This document shows positions 60,841 through 64,000 of a stretch of DNA of 64,000 bases, piece by piece. The DNA is from Streptomyces sp. NRRL F-525 (lineage in GTDB: Bacteria; Actinomycetota; Actinomycetes; Streptomycetales; Streptomycetaceae), in NCBI RefSeq assembly GCF_000716605.1, contig NZ_JNXE01000009.1, forward strand, positions 186,001 through 250,000, in the 5' to 3' direction. A program made the translations under genes and the position numbers. Positions within the stretch are counted from its first letter, which is position 1. Each line of letters opens with the position of its first letter. The notes beneath the pieces are model-generated. The model made no database searches. It saw nothing but the letters and a program-made list of their open reading frames with translations, and was not told the origin of the DNA.

Positions 60841-61839
60841 CTACAGAAACGCCAGGTCCACAACCCAGAACGCCAGCGCCGCGACGATCGCCGCCGCCGG
60901 CATCGTGATGAACCACCCCATCACGATGTTCTTGGCAACACCCCACCGCACCGCATTGACCCGCTTCGTCGCCCCGACCCCCATGATCGCCGAGGTGATG
61001 ACATGGGTCGTGGAAACCGGCGCCTTGAAGAGATAGGCGGTGGTGAACATGATCGCCGCACCGGTCGTCTCCGCCGCGAACCCCTGCGGCGGATCCAGCT
61101 CAATGATCTTCCGCCCCAGCGTCCGCATGATCCGCCACCCACCCGCGTACGTCCCCAGCGACAGCATCAACGCGCAGACGATCTTCACCCAGACCGGAAT
61201 CGGATCGCCGTACGTCGAGTGGCCGGAAATCACCAGCGCCATCACCACGACACCCATGGTCTTCTGCGCGTCCTGGAGACCATGCCCGAGGGCCATACCG
61301 GCCGCGGACACGGTCTGCGCTATCCGGAACCCCCGCTTCGCCTTGTGCGGGTTCGCCTTCCGGAAGATCCACATGATCGCCGTCATCACCAGATAACCGC
61401 CGACCAGCCCGACCACCGGCGACACGAACATCGGCACGATGACCTTGTCGACGACCCCGTGCCAGATGACTTCCGTACCACCCGCGAGCGCGGCCCCCAC
61501 CATCCCGCCGAACAACGCGTGCGAGGACGACGACGGCAGCCCGAAGTACCAGGTGATCAGGTTCCACGTGATCGCACCGACCAGCGCGGCGAAGAGGATC
61601 CCCATCCCCTTCGACCCCTCGGGCGTCTCGATCAGCCCCTCGCTGACGGTCTTGGCGACACCGGAACCGAGAAACGCGCCCGCGAGATTCATCACGGCGG
61701 CCATCGCGAGCGCCGCGCGCGGAGTCAGCGCCCGGGTCGAGACGGACGTGGCGATGGCGTTCGCAGAGTCGTGAAAACCGTTCGTGTACGTGAAAAAGAG
61801 CGCGACCAGAATGGTCACGACCAGAGCGAAGGTGTCCAT
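60841..61839 (-). CDS. pit: Low-affinity inorganic phosphate transporter (Pit)
   Basis: 332 residues, about ten helices. PiT signatures: FTYTNGFHDSANAIATSVSTRAL near residue 20 (quoted parts NGFHDSANAIATSVSTRA) and the internal repeat APVSTTHVITSAIMGVGATKR near 265. It moves phosphate, probably as a neutral metal-phosphate complex. ATG 61839 lies 7 bases after the DUF47 stop, so the two form an operon that converges on pstSCAB. Confidence 0.94.
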   Translation of the reverse strand: MDTFALVVTILVALFFTYTNGFHDSANAIATSVSTRALTPRAALAMAAVMNLAGAFLGSGVAKTVSEGLIETPEGSKGMGILFAALVGAITWNLITWYFGLPSSSSHALFGGMVGAALAGGTEVIWHGVVDKVIVPMFVSPVVGLVGGYLVMTAIMWIFRKANPHKAKRGFRIAQTVSAAGMALGHGLQDAQKTMGVVVMALVISGHSTYGDPIPVWVKIVCALMLSLGTYAGGWRIMRTLGRKIIELDPPQGFAAETTGAAIMFTTAYLFKAPVSTTHVITSAIMGVGATKRVNAVRWGVAKNIVMGWFITMPAAAIVAALAFWVVDLAFL

Positions 61840-61846
61840 GGAGAGG

Positions 61847-62467
61847 TCAGGACTCCTTGACGGCGATGGTCTCCACCGTGTTCGCCACGTGCTCGAACGC
61901 GTCCGCCGCTTCCTCCAGCACATCCACGATCTGCTTGAGCTTCAGCACCTCGATGGCCTCGTACTTGCCGTTGAAGAGCATGGCCAGCAGCTTGCGGTGG
62001 ATCTGGTCGGCCTGGTTCTCCAGGCGGTTGACCTCGATCCAGTACTCCGTGAGGTTGTCCATCGTGCGCAGGTTCGGCATGGCCTCGGCGGTGAGCTCCG
62101 CCGCCCGCGCCAGCACCTCGATCTGCTGCTCGACGCCCTTGGGCAGTTCCTCCACGTTGTAGAGGACGACCAGGTCGACGGCCTCCTCCATGAAGTCCAT
62201 GATGTCGTCGAGGCAGGAAGCGAGGTTGTAGATGTCCTCGCGGTCGAAGGGCGTGATGAAGGAGGAGTTCAGCTGATGGAAGATCGCGTGCGTGGCATCG
62301 TCACCGGCGTGTTCCGCGGCCCGCATACGCTCTGCGATCTCGGCCCGGCCGGCGGTGTCCGCCCCGAGCAGTTCCATGAGGAGTTTCGAGCCCGTGACGA
62401 TGTTGTCCGCGGACGCGGCGAACATGTCGTAGAAGCTCGTCTCCCTGGGGGTCAGACGAAAGCGCAC
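61847..62467 (-). CDS. DUF47/PhoU-like Pit accessory protein
   Basis: 206 residues, all helical, starting MRFRLTPRETSFYDMFAASA, which is diagnostic for the DUF47 PhoU-like family encoded before pit genes. Acidic and His clusters (ERMRAAEHAGDDATH; NRLENQADQIHRKLL) resemble PhoU metal-binding motifs. It probably gates the Pit transporter. GTG 62467. Confidence 0.93.
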   Translation of the reverse strand: MRFRLTPRETSFYDMFAASADNIVTGSKLLMELLGADTAGRAEIAERMRAAEHAGDDATHAIFHQLNSSFITPFDREDIYNLASCLDDIMDFMEEAVDLVVLYNVEELPKGVEQQIEVLARAAELTAEAMPNLRTMDNLTEYWIEVNRLENQADQIHRKLLAMLFNGKYEAIEVLKLKQIVDVLEEAADAFEHVANTVETIAVKES

Positions 62468-62621
62468 AAGGGGTCCTCGGGAAGCATGGGTTTCGGTCAG
62501 GCTGATGCTAAGTGCATCATCCGGCCACGGCTAATGGGCCGTCCCCCAGTGTCGCCCATCAGGCACAGTGATCCGCACGGGGGCGTACCAAGGGCCCTAT
62601 ACCCAGCAAAGTTCGTTACGA

Positions 62622-62640
62622 TATACCCACTAGGGGTATA
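62622..62640. promoter_or_regulatory. CsoR operator
   Basis: TATACCC at 62622-62628, 5-base centre, GGGTATA at 62634-62640. This matches the pseudo-palindromic ATACCC-GGGTAT site bound by CsoR proteins and lies just upstream of the csoR ribosome-binding site, fitting autorepression relieved by copper. Confidence 0.85.
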
Positions 62641-62655
62641 TGTCTGGAGGACGCG

Positions 62656-63030
62656 ATGGACGCGATGACGACCACCGAGGCCGGCGCGGCGGCAGCGCCC
62701 TCCGAACCGACGCGGGAGCCGGTCGACGACCTGGCCCAGGAACCGGTCACGCACGGTTACCACCACCAGAAGGACGAGCACCTCAAGCGCCTGCGCCGGA
62801 TCGAGGGCCAGGTCCGCGGTCTGCAGCGCATGGTCGACGAGGACGTCTACTGCATCGACATACTCACCCAGGTGTCCGCCTCAACGAAGGCCCTGCAGTC
62901 GTTCGCGCTGCAGCTCCTGGAGGAACACCTGCGGCACTGCGTCGCCGACGCGGCGGTCAAGGGCGGCGAGGAGATCGACGCGAAGGTCGACGAGGCGACG
63001 AAGGCGATCGCCCGACTCCTCCGCACCTGA
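62656..63030 (+). CDS. csoR: CsoR, copper-sensing repressor
   Basis: 124 residues from ATG 62656, behind GGAGG. An N-terminal extension of about 35 residues (typical of Streptomyces) is followed by the DUF156 helical core: HLKRLRRIEGQVRGLQRMV, the first copper Cys in DVYCIDILTQVSA, then His and second Cys in LLEEHLRHCV. The Cys-His-Cys set and the preceding Tyr identify a Cu(I)-responsive member. No copper pump gene is adjacent, so further targets are elsewhere. Confidence 0.93.
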   Translation: MDAMTTTEAGAAAAPSEPTREPVDDLAQEPVTHGYHHQKDEHLKRLRRIEGQVRGLQRMVDEDVYCIDILTQVSASTKALQSFALQLLEEHLRHCVADAAVKGGEEIDAKVDEATKAIARLLRT

Positions 63031-63080
63031 CCAACCCGGCCCCTCCGCACGAAACTAACCAGTGCGGGGATCCCGACCGG

Positions 63081-63263
63081 TTAGTCGGGCGTACAGGACG
63101 ACGCGTCCCGCTCCTCGGCGACCTTCAGCACCTCGTCGATGCTCTCCAGGCTGAGCCGGTCCTCGGCGGCCGAGGCCGCGATGATCAGGTCTCCGCACAG
63201 CTCGATCTCGGCGAGGGCCACGTGGTCCTGAACTGCCGTACCGCCGACCGGAGCCACGTGCAT
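63081..63263 (-). CDS. Small conserved-looking hypothetical protein
   Basis: About 60 residues from ATG 63263, behind AGAGG; GTG 63266 is equally placed. MHVAPVGGTAVQDHVALAEIELCGDLIIAASAAEDRLSLESIDEVLKVA has an amphipathic pattern and one Cys near 24 (key part AEIELCGDLIIAA), with another at the end (SSCTPD). No family is recognised. It converges on csoR; the gap holds a TAACC/GGTTA inverted repeat (63056-63083) that may end both transcripts. Confidence 0.6.
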   Translation of the reverse strand: MHVAPVGGTAVQDHVALAEIELCGDLIIAASAAEDRLSLESIDEVLKVAEERDASSCTPD

Positions 63264-63370
63264 CACCTCTTCTCTGCCGCCACCGACTTCCTAGAGTAGG
63301 GAGCGGTCTACACAACGCGCATGGCACGGACGGGCTAGTCCTCACCCCGACCCACACCGACCGTTTCAGG

Positions 63371-64000
63371 TCACTTCTCGGCGATCTGCCCGGCGTAGAT
63401 GTCCTTCGACGCCGGAAGCCGTACGTCCACGGGGGCCCCGAAGTCGTACAGCAACGTCGTCGAGGTGACCGCCACCGGGTTGTGGCGCTGCCCGTTGACG
63501 AAGCTGAACCGCTGCCCCAGTTTGCGGACGCGCCCCTGGTCGTCGAGGTAGACGTCGAAGGGCACCCGGGCGGTGGCGAACCCTTTCGCCGCCGACCTCA
63601 GGGCCACCTCGTTCCCCGCCGACGCACTCCGTGCCGCGACGGCGAGATCGGCGACCCCCCGATAGTGACGCACGGAGGCCCCGGCCACCTCCGTCTTTCC
63701 GAGATACGTCGCCGTAGTCGTCCCGCGCAGCAACTCGGCGGCGGCGTACGGGTCGGTGGCGCCGCCGGTCACGAGGTTGCCGTCGGACAGCGTCCCGGTG
63801 TCGACCCGTACCCATTTGTCGGCGGGCACCCCGGCGCCCCGGTTCTTCATGAACAGGGCGCCCGGCGCGAGGAGTTCGGTGATCGGCCGGTGCTCGCTGG
63901 CGCCCGCCGGGTCCTGCGGCAGCTGCACCCTCAGCCGGCCGAGCCGACGCCGGAAGTCGTAGACGCCCTCGCCGCGGATGGTCACGCGAGTACCGCCGGT
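63371..64000 (-). CDS. Lipoprotein-like (LppX/LolA-type fold) protein, N-terminus off right edge
   Basis: The frame is open to base 64000, so the 5' end, with any signal peptide, is outside. The visible 209 residues show alternating beta strands (GEGVYDFRRRLGRLRVQL, KWVRVDTGTL, VRHYRGVADL, PFDVYLDDQGRVRKLGQRF) ending VDVRLPASKDIYAGQIAEK. The pattern fits the LppX/LprG-like or LolA-like lipoproteins of actinobacteria, which carry lipids. The GTG at 63985 is internal and not a convincing start. Confidence 0.7.
   Translation of the reverse strand, partial: TGGTRVTIRGEGVYDFRRRLGRLRVQLPQDPAGASEHRPITELLAPGALFMKNRGAGVPADKWVRVDTGTLSDGNLVTGGATDPYAAAELLRGTTTATYLGKTEVAGASVRHYRGVADLAVAARSASAGNEVALRSAAKGFATARVPFDVYLDDQGRVRKLGQRFSFVNGQRHNPVAVTSTTLLYDFGAPVDVRLPASKDIYAGQIAEK

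Noticed and set aside
1..64000. Search for rRNA, tRNA, insertion sequences, prophage and integrative elements
   Set aside because: No tRNA-like cloverleaf, rRNA segment, transposase, integrase or attachment-site pair was recognised by reading; an automated tRNA scan would settle the tRNA question.

Overview
The window is high-GC actinobacterial chromosome, almost certainly Streptomyces. Codons are strongly G/C-ending, GTG and TTG starts are common, and ATGA stop/start overlaps are frequent. Clade markers include RsiG, GlnR, a Nur-type Fur protein, MshD, DUF397/XRE pairs, CsoR and a TTA codon in a small upstream ORF. From memory the backbone order (csoR, pit, pstBACS, ppk, mshD, glnR, sulfurtransferase, nur, rsiG) matches the chromosome core of S. 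coelicolor in reverse. No rRNA, tRNA, CRISPR array, transposase or integrase was seen.

Layout. 1-4.1 kb: three paralogous GntR-type regulators, one HAD hydrolase and one or two tiny membrane proteins, with shared CAACTTG-type inverted repeats. 4.3-10.3 kb: Eis-like acetyltransferase, asparaginase, RsiG, D-Tyr-tRNA deacylase, YgfZ, Nur, nitrobindin-like protein and a 33-residue membrane peptide. 10.4-13.4 kb: three coupled single-pass membrane proteins and a DsrE-like protein. 13.3-20 kb: accessory genes, namely an XRE/DUF397 pair, a broken glycine-rich surface protein gene, a FAD monooxygenase with its TetR regulator, a regulator remnant and a secreted ribosome-inactivating protein. 20-28.7 kb: a sulfurtransferase/DUF1416 operon behind a cysteine-containing leader peptide, DUF2993, a ThiS/MoaD-like protein, a hydrolase, GlnR, a LacI regulator and an HtrA-type protease. 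28.8-36.6 kb: an MprAB-like two-component system, a second XRE/DUF397 pair, an epoxide hydrolase/CGNR divergon and an orphan response regulator.

36.6-39.7 kb is the most unusual region. Five tandem genes encode 37-42-residue peptides that are extremely basic, rich in Lys, Pro and Ala, and free of acidic residues. All share an MSFHKI-type start and most an RRPVGHK-type end. They lie on the same strand directly upstream of a one-piece ABC exporter. None of the five is long enough to appear in a usual ORF list. I know of no described system of this form.

39.7-51.8 kb: 5'-nucleotidase, MshD, an ECF sigma/zinc-finger anti-sigma/ABC transporter operon, and a YtrA-type GntR/ABC ATPase/three-permease operon behind a perfect 16-bp inverted repeat. 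51.9-62.5 kb is a phosphate and polyphosphate block: ppk, CHAD protein, Nudix hydrolase, pstSCAB behind PHO-box repeats, then a convergent pit/DUF47 pair across a 94-bp-period tandem repeat. 62.6 kb to the end: CsoR with its operator, a 60-residue protein, and the C-terminal part of a lipoprotein-like gene running off the right edge.
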